In this document: positions 56,934 through 64,000 of the stretch, in pieces | Layout: every line of letters starts with the position of its first letter | Position numbering within the stretch: the stretch's first letter is position 1 | Assembly: GCF_018200035.1 (NCBI RefSeq) | Contig: NZ_CP073581.1 | Coordinates: 1,732,501 to 1,796,500 of the forward strand | Reading direction: 5' to 3' | DNA: 64,000 nucleotides | Source of the DNA: Sulfitobacter albidus | GTDB taxonomy: Bacteria; Pseudomonadota; Alphaproteobacteria; Rhodobacterales; Rhodobacteraceae | The notes under the pieces: generated by a model | What the model saw: the letters and a program-made list of their open reading frames with translations, nothing else | The model's database searches: none | What the model was told of the DNA's origin: nothing | Program-made: the position numbers and the translations under genes

Positions 56934-58493
56934 ATGACCATCTACAAGACCGCCGCACCGGACGTTGCCCTGCGCGACATCACCATCACCCAGCGGGTGT
57001 TTGAAAACCTCACCCGGCGGCCCGATGCCGTTGTCCTCACCGACGGACCGACGGGCGCCACCCTGACAGCCGCCGATCTGATGGACCGTGTCAAACGGCT
57101 GGCGGGCGGGCTCAACGCGCGCGGGTTCGGCGCGGGCAAGACCGTGGCGCTGATGGCGCCCAACATGCCCGATTACGCAGTCGTTTTTCATGGCGTGGCC
57201 TGGGCCGGCGGCACGATCACCACGATCAACCCCACCTATACCGCCGCCGAAGTCGCGCATCAGCTGCGCGACAGCGGCGCCGACATGCTGATTACCGTGC
57301 CGATGTTTCTGGAAACCGCGCAGGCAGCGGCAACCGAGGTCGGCGGACTGCCCCTCACGGTCATCGGCAGTGCCGAGGGCACCCAGACCCTCGACGATCT
57401 GATGGGCGCCCCGCAAGAGGCGCAAACCCCCGTTGATCTCGACACCCACATCGTCGTGCTGCCCTATTCCTCGGGCACCACCGGGCTGCCCAAGGGCGTG
57501 CGCCTGTCGCACCGCAACCTTGTGGTCAACGTCGACCAGATCATCGCGGGCGCTTCGTTTGAGGAGGGCGAAGTCGCCGCAGGCTTCCTGCCGTTCTTTC
57601 ATATCTACGGGATGCAGGCGCTGATGAACGTGCACCTCGCGGGCGGCGGCGCGCTTGTCACCCTGCCGCGCTTTGATCTTGAGCTGTTCCTGCAGATCAG
57701 TCAGGACCACCGCGCGCGGCGCATGTGGATCGTGCCCCCCGTGGCGCTGGCACTCGCCAAACACCCCGTCGTCGACCAATATGATCTGTCCAGTGTCGAG
57801 GAAATCTTCTCCGGCGCCGCCCCGCTGGGGGGCGAAGTCTGCGACGCGGTGGCCAAGCGGCTCAACTGCGTGGCGCTGCAGGGCTACGGCATGACCGAGC
57901 TCAGCCCCGTCACCCATATCTCCCCGCGCCACGCGCCCAAATCGGGCTCCAGCGGGCTGGCCACGCCCAACACCGACTGCCGCATCGTCGATCCCGACAC
58001 CGGCGCCGACCTGCCGGCAGGCGAGGAAGGCGAGCTGTGGATTCGCGGCCCCCAGGTGATGATGGGATACCTCAACAACGACAAGGCCACCGCCGAGACG
58101 CTGACGCAGGACGGCTGGCTCAAGACCGGCGACATCGCCAAGATCGACGCCGACGGCTACATGTTCATCATGGACCGCCTCAAGGAGCTGATCAAATACA
58201 AGGGTTTCCAGGTTGCCCCCGCCGAATTGGAGGCAACCCTGCTCACCCATGACGGCATCACCGACGCCGCCGTGATCGGCCTGCCCGATGACGAGGCCGG
58301 CGAGCGGCCCATCGCCTTCATCGTCGGCAACGACCGCGTGCCGGACGCCGATGGCGTGCGCGCGCATCTCAAACGCACGCTGTCGTCCTACAAGCAGGTG
58401 CACGAGGTCTATTTCGTCGACGAGATCCCCAAATCCGCCTCCGGCAAGATCCTGCGCCGCGTGCTGCGCGACCGGATGAAAGACACCGCCTGA
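56934..58493 (+). CDS. AMP-binding acyl-CoA ligase (4-coumarate-CoA ligase-like)
   Basis: This is a 519-residue ANL-superfamily ligase. Visible motifs: [20 protein letters not shown] (ATP loop), [49 protein letters not shown], and the catalytic lysine in [16 protein letters not shown]. The organisation matches 4-coumarate- and fatty-acid-CoA ligases, but the acid is not known. It has AGGAGG-type ribosome binding sequence (GGGAGGATCGC) before the ATG at 56934. It is intact, unlike the synthetase in the liu operon. Confidence 0.86.
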   Translation: MTIYKTAAPDVALRDITITQRVFENLTRRPDAVVLTDGPTGATLTAADLMDRVKRLAGGLNARGFGAGKTVALMAPNMPDYAVVFHGVAWAGGTITTINPTYTAAEVAHQLRDSGADMLITVPMFLETAQAAATEVGGLPLTVIGSAEGTQTLDDLMGAPQEAQTPVDLDTHIVVLPYSSGTTGLPKGVRLSHRNLVVNVDQIIAGASFEEGEVAAGFLPFFHIYGMQALMNVHLAGGGALVTLPRFDLELFLQISQDHRARRMWIVPPVALALAKHPVVDQYDLSSVEEIFSGAAPLGGEVCDAVAKRLNCVALQGYGMTELSPVTHISPRHAPKSGSSGLATPNTDCRIVDPDTGADLPAGEEGELWIRGPQVMMGYLNNDKATAETLTQDGWLKTGDIAKIDADGYMFIMDRLKELIKYKGFQVAPAELEATLLTHDGITDAAVIGLPDDEAGERPIAFIVGNDRVPDADGVRAHLKRTLSSYKQVHEVYFVDEIPKSASGKILRRVLRDRMKDTA

Positions 58494-58566
58494 CCGCCGC
58501 CCGCCCTTGCGACACTGCGCGGGGGCGGCTACACCGCGATCAGACCAAACCACCCCGAGGGCCGCC

Positions 58567-60078
58567 ATGCTTGATCTGACTTACGACACCCCCAAACCCC
58601 GCGTCATCAGCGGCGCAAAACAGGACTGGGAACTGGTGATCGGCATGGAGGTGCACGCGCAGGTGCTCTCCAAATCCAAGCTGTTTTCCGGCGCCTCGAC
58701 CCTTTTCGGCGCCGAGCCCAATTCAAACGTCGCCTTCGTCGACAGCGCGCAGCCCGGCATGCTGCCCGTCATCAACGAATTCTGCGTCGAGCAGGCTGTG
58801 CGTACAGGGCTGGGCCTGAAGGCACAGATCAACCTCTTCTCGGCCTTTGACCGCAAGAACTACTTTTACCCCGACCTGCCGCAGGGCTACCAGATCAGCC
58901 AGCTCTACCACCCCATCGTGGGCGAGGGCGAGGTGCTGGTCGAAATGGGCGACGGCACCGCGCGCAACGTGCGTGTCGAACGCATCCACCTCGAACAGGA
59001 CGCGGGAAAATCCATCCACGACATGGACCCCGCGATGTCCTTTGTCGATCTCAACCGCACGGGCGTCGCCCTGATGGAGATCGTCTCAAAGCCCGATATC
59101 CGCAGCCCCGAAGAGGCCGCCGCCTATCTCGCCAAACTGCGCCAGATCATGCGCTATCTGGGCACCTGCAACGGCGACATGCAATCGGGTGCCATGCGCG
59201 CCGACGTCAACGTCAGCATCTGCGCGCCCGGCGCCTACGAGAAATACATGGAAACGCAGGATTTCTCCTTCCTCGGCACGCGCTGCGAGATCAAGAACAT
59301 GAACTCCATGCGCTTTATCCAGCAGGCGATCGAGGTCGAGGCCCGCCGCCAGATCGCCATCGTCGAGGGCGGTGGCGAGGTCGTGCAGGAAACCCGCCTG
59401 TTCGACCCCGACAAGCAGGAAACCCGCTCCATGCGCTCCAAGGAAGAGGCCCACGACTACCGCTACTTCCCCGATCCCGACCTGCTGCCGCTGGAAATCG
59501 AACAGGCCTGGGTGGACGAGATCAAAGCCACCCTGCCCGAGCTCCCGGACGCCAAGAAGGCGCGCTTCATCAATGACTTCGGCCTGTCGGACTATGACGC
59601 CAGCGTGCTCACAGCCGATCTCGATTCGTCGAGCTATTTCGAGGCTGTGGCACAGGGTCGCGACGGCAAGATGGCCGCCAACTGGGTCATCAACGAACTC
59701 TTTGGCCGGCTCAAGAAAGACGACCGTGACATCACCGACAGCCCCGTGTCGCCCGCGCAGCTGGGCGGCGTGATCGACCTCATCGCCTCCGACGCGATCA
59801 GCGGCAAGATCGCCAAGGATCTGTTCGAGATCGTCTATACCGAAGGCGGCGATCCGGCGGTCATCGTCGAAGAACGCGGCATGAAACAGGTCACCGACAC
59901 CGGCGCCATCGAAGCCGCCGTGGACGAGATCATCGCCGCCAACCCCGATCAGGTCGCCAAGGCGCGCGAGAACCCCAAACTTGCCGGCTGGTTCGTGGGG
60001 CAAGTGATGAAGGCCACGGGCGGCAAAGCCAACCCCAAGGCCGTCAACCAGCTCGTCGCGGCCAAGCTGAAGGGCTAA
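58567..60078 (+). CDS. gatB: Aspartyl/glutamyl-tRNA amidotransferase subunit B
   Basis: GatB binds mischarged Glu-tRNA(Gln) or Asp-tRNA(Asn) and phosphorylates the side chain before transamidation with GatA and GatC. The 503-residue protein has [20 protein letters not shown] at the N-terminus, [11 protein letters not shown] and [15 protein letters not shown] in the core, and the C-terminal YqeY-like domain ending [18 protein letters not shown]. The start at 58567 is preferred over the open frame to 58507. It is followed by a beta-lactamase-like gene on the same strand. Confidence 0.96.
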   Translation: MLDLTYDTPKPRVISGAKQDWELVIGMEVHAQVLSKSKLFSGASTLFGAEPNSNVAFVDSAQPGMLPVINEFCVEQAVRTGLGLKAQINLFSAFDRKNYFYPDLPQGYQISQLYHPIVGEGEVLVEMGDGTARNVRVERIHLEQDAGKSIHDMDPAMSFVDLNRTGVALMEIVSKPDIRSPEEAAAYLAKLRQIMRYLGTCNGDMQSGAMRADVNVSICAPGAYEKYMETQDFSFLGTRCEIKNMNSMRFIQQAIEVEARRQIAIVEGGGEVVQETRLFDPDKQETRSMRSKEEAHDYRYFPDPDLLPLEIEQAWVDEIKATLPELPDAKKARFINDFGLSDYDASVLTADLDSSSYFEAVAQGRDGKMAANWVINELFGRLKKDDRDITDSPVSPAQLGGVIDLIASDAISGKIAKDLFEIVYTEGGDPAVIVEERGMKQVTDTGAIEAAVDEIIAANPDQVAKARENPKLAGWFVGQVMKATGGKANPKAVNQLVAAKLKG

Positions 60079-60084
60079 GGCGCG

Positions 60085-60912
60085 GTGCGCATAGGCCCGT
60101 CGGTGCGGTTCTGTCTGGCGGTCATTGCCCTGACCGCGCAGTTCCTCTCTGCCGCGCCATCAAGGGCCGGTGAAATCTGCACCCTCGTCGTGGATGCGAA
60201 AACCCGCGCCCCGATCCTGGAGCGCGGCGACTGTACGCGCCGCGCCACGCCCGCCTCGACGTTCAAGATCCCGCTGGCCCTGATCGGCTATGAACTTGGC
60301 GTGCTGCAAAGCGCCCACGCCCCGCGCCTGCCCTTCATCGAAGGCACCCCGGATTGGGGCAGGCAGTGGCGACAGCCGACCGATCCGGCCCATTGGATGG
60401 CATATTCGGTGCTGTGGTATTCGCAGGCCATCACGCCCCGCCTCGGCGCCGTGAATATCACCGACCATTTGCACGCCTTCGGCTACGGTAACGCGGATAT
60501 GTCCGGCGACATCGCGCAATCCAACGGGCTTGAACGCGCGTGGCTCTCGTCGAGCCTGCAAATATCGCCGCGCGAGCAGGCCGGGTTTCTGGCCCGACTG
60601 GTCACCGGGGATCTGCCCGTCAGGGCCGACACCCTGCGCAAGACCCGCGCAATCGTCACCCATCACGCGACCGTGCAGGGCTGGCGGATACAGGGCAAGA
60701 CCGGCGCCGCCTTCCCGCGACAGGACTCCGGCAGCTTTGACTACGCGCGCGGTTTTGGCTGGTACGTCGGCTGGGCCGAGAATGGCGCGGACAAGGTGGT
60801 ATTCGCGCATCTGCGTCAGGATGCCCGGCGCCACGATGTCTCTCCGGGTTTGCGCGCCCGCGCCACGATGCAAACCATCCTCGCACCGCTTTTGCAGGGC
60901 GCGCAGCCATGA
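60085..60912 (+). CDS. Class D beta-lactamase (OXA-type) family protein
   Basis: This is a 275-residue exported protein with signal sequence ending near SAAPSRAG. The class D serine motif is S58-T-F-K61 (PASTFKIP), the YGN motif is at 134-136 and KTG at 205-207. Another motif, usually S-x-V, reads S108-V-L here, so one residue is changed. SVLWYSQAITPRLG and GWYVGW support the family. It could hydrolyse penicillins, or be a housekeeping relative without strong activity. The GTG at 60085 lies seven bases after gatB and is the only start with a good signal peptide. It overlaps the following small exported protein gene (ATGA, 60909-60912). Confidence 0.88.
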   Translation: MRIGPSVRFCLAVIALTAQFLSAAPSRAGEICTLVVDAKTRAPILERGDCTRRATPASTFKIPLALIGYELGVLQSAHAPRLPFIEGTPDWGRQWRQPTDPAHWMAYSVLWYSQAITPRLGAVNITDHLHAFGYGNADMSGDIAQSNGLERAWLSSSLQISPREQAGFLARLVTGDLPVRADTLRKTRAIVTHHATVQGWRIQGKTGAAFPRQDSGSFDYARGFGWYVGWAENGADKVVFAHLRQDARRHDVSPGLRARATMQTILAPLLQGAQP

Positions 60913-61232
60913 GGCGGCTGGGCGTTCTGCTGGTCCTCGTGGCTCCCGTGGCGCCATCCGCCCCTGCGGCGGATCCCGATGACTGGAGCCTTAGCAAATG
61001 CGCCCTCTACCGGGACGCATGGGACTGGGCGGTCTCAACCCTCGACGGGCCTGCCCCCAGCGACGGATTTGTTGCCGCCACTGAGGCATTTGTCGCGTCG
61101 GACTGTACCGCGCGCGTCGCGGTCTGCCCCGTCACCGACGCCGACTTTTCACTGGCCAATATGCTGACGGTGATGACAATGTCCGAGGGTATGGCCAGCA
61201 CCTTCGTCCCGTTCAGCTGTCGCGACAGCTGA
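60909..61232 (+). CDS. Small exported protein of unknown function
   Basis: This is a 107-residue protein with a signal peptide (GVLLVLVAPVAPSAPAA) and a mature part holding four cysteines (SKCALY, DCTAR, VCPVTD, FSCRDS). It has an ATGA overlap with the beta-lactamase-like gene and so is coupled to it. I do not recognise the family. Its cysteines suggest a disulfide-stabilised periplasmic protein. Function unknown. Confidence 0.6.
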   Translation: MRRLGVLLVLVAPVAPSAPAADPDDWSLSKCALYRDAWDWAVSTLDGPAPSDGFVAATEAFVASDCTARVAVCPVTDADFSLANMLTVMTMSEGMASTFVPFSCRDS

Positions 61233-61265
61233 CAGCCCACCGCCCGATTGCAAAGGATACCGCCG

Positions 61266-61742
61266 ATGACCGACGTCTTCCGCTCCACCCCGCTCACCGT
61301 GCGCCCCGAATGGATCGACTACAACGGCCATCTCAACATGGCGTATTACTCCGTGCTGATGGATCAATGCGCCGATCAGGCCTATCCGATCCTAGGTTTC
61401 GGGCCCGAATATCGCGAGGCCACGGGCTGCACGACCTATGTGGTCGAATTCCACATCTGCTATCTACGCGAGCTGGCCGAGGGCGACACGGTTACCTCGA
61501 CCTTCCAGCTGCTCGACTACGACGGCAAACGCTTCCACGTCTTTCAGGAATTGTGGCACTCCGACGGCTGGTGCGCCGCCACGGGCGAAGCGCTTGCCCT
61601 GCACATCGACCAGAAAGGCGGGAAACCCCGCGCAGCGCCCATCCCGTCCGAGATCATCACGAACCTTGAGACGATGAAACAAGCCCACGCAAACGCCCCC
61701 TGGCCCGAACGCGCGGGCCGCAAGATAGGCATCCCGCGCTAG
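61266..61742 (+). CDS. Hot-dog fold acyl-CoA thioesterase
   Basis: This is a 158-residue thioesterase. It has WIDYNGHLNMAYYSVLMDQC near the N-terminus and VVEFHICYLRELAEGDTVTS in the central strand, the 4-hydroxybenzoyl-CoA thioesterase pattern with the catalytic Asp in the DYNGH box. The N-terminal WIDYNGHLN resembles the betainyl-CoA and carnitine-catabolism thioesterases. The substrate is not certain. ATG at 61266 is the preferred start; the frame to 61248 adds six residues. It stands between two small genes in the rightward run. Confidence 0.82.
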   Translation: MTDVFRSTPLTVRPEWIDYNGHLNMAYYSVLMDQCADQAYPILGFGPEYREATGCTTYVVEFHICYLRELAEGDTVTSTFQLLDYDGKRFHVFQELWHSDGWCAATGEALALHIDQKGGKPRAAPIPSEIITNLETMKQAHANAPWPERAGRKIGIPR

Positions 61743-61754
61743 GCGTCAGCCGTG

Positions 61755-61778
61755 TGCACGCGCGGTGTACGCCCGGTG
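61755..61778. repeat. TGCACGCGCGGTG and TGTACGCCCGGTG units
   Basis: Two variants of the 13-mer seen at 11463-11497 occur at 61755-61767 and 61766-61778, each with one or two base differences and overlapping by two. They lie 12 bases after the thioesterase stop. A further GTGCAC follows at 61777-61781. Function unknown. Confidence 0.5.
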
Positions 61779-61865
61779 CACAGGGTGTGACACCCCCGCA
61801 TCCCCGTGGTTCCCTTTCGCCCGCACCCGCGCTAGAACACCGCAAACCAGACCGGAATCCCGCCC

Positions 61866-62342
61866 ATGCCCCGCTTTGAATACAAGGTCGTCCCCGCCCC
61901 CACCAAGGGCCGCAAGGGCAAGGGCGTGCGCGGTGCAGAGGCCCGGTTTGCCTATGCGGTGCAGGAATTGATGAACGCCATGGCCGGCTATGGCTGGGAA
62001 TATCAGCGCGCCGAAACGCTTCCGTCGCTTGAGCGCGCGGGGCTGGCCTCATCGACGACAGAATGGCGTAACGTGTTGATTTTCCGGCGTCCGCGCGAAG
62101 GCGACGCCGCCGAATTCCAGCCAGAACTGCTGCCCGCACCGTCGGAGATGACGGATGCGGAGGCGTTGCAGATGCCCGCCGAAGAGGACGCCGTCGTTGG
62201 TGGAACACCCGTGCCCGACAACGGTGTGGAGGACACGCAAAGCACGTCCGGCATCGGATCGTCACTCAGTATCCTCGCCCACGCCCGCAGCCTCGCCCGC
62301 GGCAAGGACACCGACCCGCCGGTGAAGAAATCCGACGATTAA
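61866..62342 (+). CDS. DUF4177 domain-containing protein
   Basis: This is a 158-residue protein. The N-terminal half (FEYKVVPAPTKGRKGKGVRG and ELMNAMAGYGWEYQRAETLPS) matches DUF4177. The C-terminal half is an acidic linker followed by SLSILAHARSLARG. Function unknown; such proteins are common in Rhodobacteraceae. The stop lies seven bases before the convergent bolA stop. No membrane segment is seen. Confidence 0.75.
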   Translation: MPRFEYKVVPAPTKGRKGKGVRGAEARFAYAVQELMNAMAGYGWEYQRAETLPSLERAGLASSTTEWRNVLIFRRPREGDAAEFQPELLPAPSEMTDAEALQMPAEEDAVVGGTPVPDNGVEDTQSTSGIGSSLSILAHARSLARGKDTDPPVKKSDD

Positions 62343-62349
62343 CGCGATC

Positions 62350-62607
62350 TTAGGGTTTGAGGTCTAAAGACAGCGCGTGGATGCGCCCGATCAGCTCGGG
62401 CCCCAGCGCCGCGTGCACCGCGCGGTGCTTTGCAATGCGCGTCTTGCCCGCCAGCTCCGGCGCGGTGAGCGCCACGTCAAAATGGCTCTCCCCGCCTTCC
62501 TGAAATCCGGCGTGGCCCCGGTGGGCTTCGCTGACGTCGTTGACCTGCAACGATTCTACCGTAAAGGCCGCGCGCAGGGCGGCTTCGATCTGGGCGGTGA
62601 CGGACAT
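62350..62607 (-). CDS. bolA: BolA family protein
   Basis: This 85-residue BolA protein has the signature EAHRGHAGFQEGGESHFDVAL, with the conserved His that helps hold 2Fe-2S clusters with monothiol glutaredoxins. KHRAVHAALGPELIGRIHALSLD ends the domain. It acts in iron-sulfur and stress regulation. The ATG at 62607 is chosen; the open frame to 62847 is not a true extension, since it would overlap the promoter of the J-domain gene. Divergent from the J-domain gene, a common neighbour in this bacterial group. Confidence 0.9.
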   Translation of the reverse strand: MSVTAQIEAALRAAFTVESLQVNDVSEAHRGHAGFQEGGESHFDVALTAPELAGKTRIAKHRAVHAALGPELIGRIHALSLDLKP

Positions 62608-62743
62608 GGCGGCGATCTCCGGCAGGGGCGCCCGTGGGGCGCGGTGGTTTGTCGCCGGAAAGGATTGGATTTTTCTCGAAATCCCCCTTCCCTCTGACAG
62701 CGAGAGGTTTAGACTAAGCCCCCTGCGAACGAAAGGTGCCCCC

Positions 62744-63370
62744 ATGAATAAAGATGATCCCTTCGGCTTCGACATGTCCGTGTCCTCGGCCAAAAAGAAG
62801 AACCCGCGCGGGCGCCGTGGCATGTCGGGGGCGTCCGAGACCTCCACGCGCGTATGCGACCACGACGGCTGTCAGGAGGCCGGAAAGTACCGCGCGCCCA
62901 AGGCGCCCGATGTCCTGGATGACTACTTCTGGTTTTGCCAGCAGCACGTGCGCGAGTACAACAACAAATGGAACTTCTTTGACGGCACCACCGAGGCCGA
63001 GATGAACGCCAAGCTGAGCGAGGGCAAGGTGTGGGAACGCCCGACCAAACCGCTGGGCGACCCGGAGGCCCGCGCATGGGCGCGGCTGGGCATAGAGGAT
63101 CCCCATCAGGTGCTGGGCGCCAACGCCACGCGCAACCCCGGCAAGGGGCCGCAGGCAGGCCGCCGCCTGCCCCCGACCGAGCGCCGCTCGCTCGAAATTC
63201 TGGATGCCAAGGACAATATGACCAAGGCGGAAATCCGTAAGATTTACAAATCCTTGATCAAGGTTCTTCATCCAGACATGAACGGCGGTGACCGCAGCCA
63301 GGAAGAGCAGTTGCAACAGGTCGTCTGGGCCTGGGACCAGCTCAAGGCGAGCCGGAATTTCAAGGACTAG
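62744..63370 (+). CDS. J-domain protein with N-terminal Cys-rich region
   Basis: This is a 208-residue co-chaperone. The J domain is at the C-terminus, with the HPD motif at 176-178 (VLHPDMNGG) after KIYKSLIK. It would stimulate a DnaK-type ATPase. The N-terminal part has C38 and C43 (CDHDGCQ) and C65 with H68 (FCQQH), which could form a small zinc site; this is an inference. The start is the ATG at 62744; the frame to 62540 reaches across the promoter of bolA. Its last base shares CTAG with the convergent gene's stop. Confidence 0.82.
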   Translation: MNKDDPFGFDMSVSSAKKKNPRGRRGMSGASETSTRVCDHDGCQEAGKYRAPKAPDVLDDYFWFCQQHVREYNNKWNFFDGTTEAEMNAKLSEGKVWERPTKPLGDPEARAWARLGIEDPHQVLGANATRNPGKGPQAGRRLPPTERRSLEILDAKDNMTKAEIRKIYKSLIKVLHPDMNGGDRSQEEQLQQVVWAWDQLKASRNFKD

Positions 63371-63786
63371 GTGGCGGCATCGTGGCGCAGATCACGGGCG
63401 TAAAGGTGCAACCCGGTCATGCACAGCGCCCACACCGCCACGGCGGCGGGGCTGGTCGCCGCGTCGATGATCGCGAAGAGCCCGTACACGCCCGTCTCGA
63501 TTGTGCCGACGGTCAGGCCCAGCAGCGTCGCACCGGCGAACGCGCTCGCTATCGTCATCCAGACCGCCGTAAACCCCGCCATGAGCCAGCCGCGCCTGCG
63601 CGGTCGTCCGAACGCCCCCGCGCAGACGTAGCCCACACCACCCGCGCCAAAAATCGCGGCAAGGTGAAAGCCGATCCCTGGCAGATGGCGCGACATGGGC
63701 CCGCCCATGAACGCCATGGCAAACGATACGATGAGCCCAGTAAGGGCGGTCGCAGCGGCAAGGTGCAGGCGGGTGGAACGGGTCAT
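63367..63786 (-). CDS. Four-helix membrane protein, unknown
   Basis: This is a 139-residue protein with about four membrane segments: residues 7-28, 38-58, 68-92 and 105-130. It starts at the ATG at 63786, with GAGGAG as ribosome binding site on the minus strand (about 63794-63799). The end shares the CTAG stop sequence with the J-domain gene. I do not recognise the family. It separates the J-domain gene from the next rightward gene, where a cobalamin gene often lies in relatives. Confidence 0.55.
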   Translation of the reverse strand: MTRSTRLHLAAATALTGLIVSFAMAFMGGPMSRHLPGIGFHLAAIFGAGGVGYVCAGAFGRPRRRGWLMAGFTAVWMTIASAFAGATLLGLTVGTIETGVYGLFAIIDAATSPAAVAVWALCMTGLHLYARDLRHDAAT

Positions 63787-63996
63787 GGGGGCTCTCCTCT
63801 ATGAATATCTGTTTCCCGTTGTGACACTTGAATTGCGCAGAACTGCGCGGGCATTCGTGCAGAAGATGTGCAGCCCGGCAACTGGCCTTAAGGGGGAGCG
63901 GAAATTGCCCCTTTCCCTTGCACCCACCCGCGATATGTTGCATCCGCGTGAAGACACTGACGCGCCTCCCCCGAGGAGGCTCCCCAAAGAGGTAGG
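63787..63996. promoter_or_regulatory. Divergent intergenic region before the last gene start
   Basis: These 210 bases separate the leftward four-helix membrane protein from a rightward gene. GCGCAG (63835-63840) and CTGCGC (63843-63848) form a 14-base inverted repeat with a two-base centre, a possible operator. A 6-bp hairpin (GCCTCC 63964-63969, GGAGGC 63975-63980) lies just before the AGAGGTAGG ribosome binding site (63988-63996). Confidence 0.35.
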
Positions 63997-64000
63997 ATGA
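63997..64000 (+). CDS. Possible start of the next gene (only ATG visible)
   Basis: An ATG at 63997-63999 directly follows AGAGGTAGG, a reasonable ribosome binding sequence. In related bacteria the gene after bolA and the J-domain gene is often cobS (cobaltochelatase), but only one codon is visible, so the identity is a guess from position. Confidence 0.25.

Noticed and set aside
56595..58568. 657-codon minus-strand frame across the acyl-CoA ligase
   Set aside because: Shadow of the ligase and of the preceding gene; no recognisable motif or start context.

Overview
The window is a high-GC, densely packed chromosomal segment of an alphaproteobacterium, most likely a marine member of the Roseobacter group (Rhodobacteraceae). 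Three things support this: a nuoABCD-E-F complex I operon interrupted by small accessory genes of the kind seen in that family, a leucine-catabolism (liu) operon, and many conserved Roseobacter-type housekeeping pairs (glmU-glmS, waaA-glycosyltransferase, bolA-J-protein). I found no tRNA, rRNA, insertion sequence, prophage or CRISPR array. Most of the segment looks like core genome.

Layout. 1-5988 (minus): complex I genes nuoA, B, C, D, two small unknown genes, nuoE with a C-terminal helix-hairpin-helix-like extension, a membrane protein ending in the same extension, a DUF5337-type protein, and the start of nuoF. 6213-6533: an orphan N-terminal domain of the Hint/RTX secreted-protein type. 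6553-16264 (minus): liu operon in the order liuA, LprI-like, acyl-CoA synthetase, liuB, ASCH protein, liuD, GST, liuE, liuC, taking isovaleryl-CoA to acetyl-CoA and acetoacetate. 16399-23954: a flavin-fold protein, an aminotransferase, gph, glmU-glmS (UDP-GlcNAc synthesis), an FMN-binding protein, an AlkD-like protein and a lipoprotein. 24043-27371: moaA, waaA and a GT4 glycosyltransferase. 27361-38515: two tandem M20D amidohydrolases, a FAD amine/amino-acid oxidase, an ArgE-like deacetylase and a divergent peptide-type ABC transporter; together these suggest uptake and hydrolysis of peptides or N-acyl amino acids. 38742-44867: a DUF3422 protein, a MATE exporter and pntAB transhydrogenase. 45186-49946: an SDR, a PuuD-like amidotransferase, glcG/hbpS-like, glcB and DUF2256. 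50050-63786: pepN, an SDR, small membrane proteins, a lytic transglycosylase-like protein, an acyl-CoA ligase, gatB, a class D beta-lactamase, a thioesterase, a DUF4177 protein, bolA, a J-domain protein and a membrane protein.

The most striking global signal is that five genes (nuoE, the liu-operon acyl-CoA synthetase, pntB, the 45.2-kb SDR and the 55.6-kb unknown protein) are split by six frame breaks. Each is repaired by adding one base to a short G/C homopolymer, and each repaired gene then has a whole number of codons and a full-length product. Systematic homopolymer under-calling in the assembly is the simplest explanation, so these genes are listed as CDS with the break described.

Between genes there are several repeated short elements: perfect hairpins directly after stop codons, AT-rich palindromes centred on TTTTTCGAAAAA, a GTATTTTTGGCAC motif after gene ends, and TGCACGCCCGGTG repeats. 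I saw no clear candidate for a wholly new defence or mobile system. The best leads are the paired complex I accessory modules, the peptide/N-acyl amino-acid cluster, and the short intergenic repeat families.
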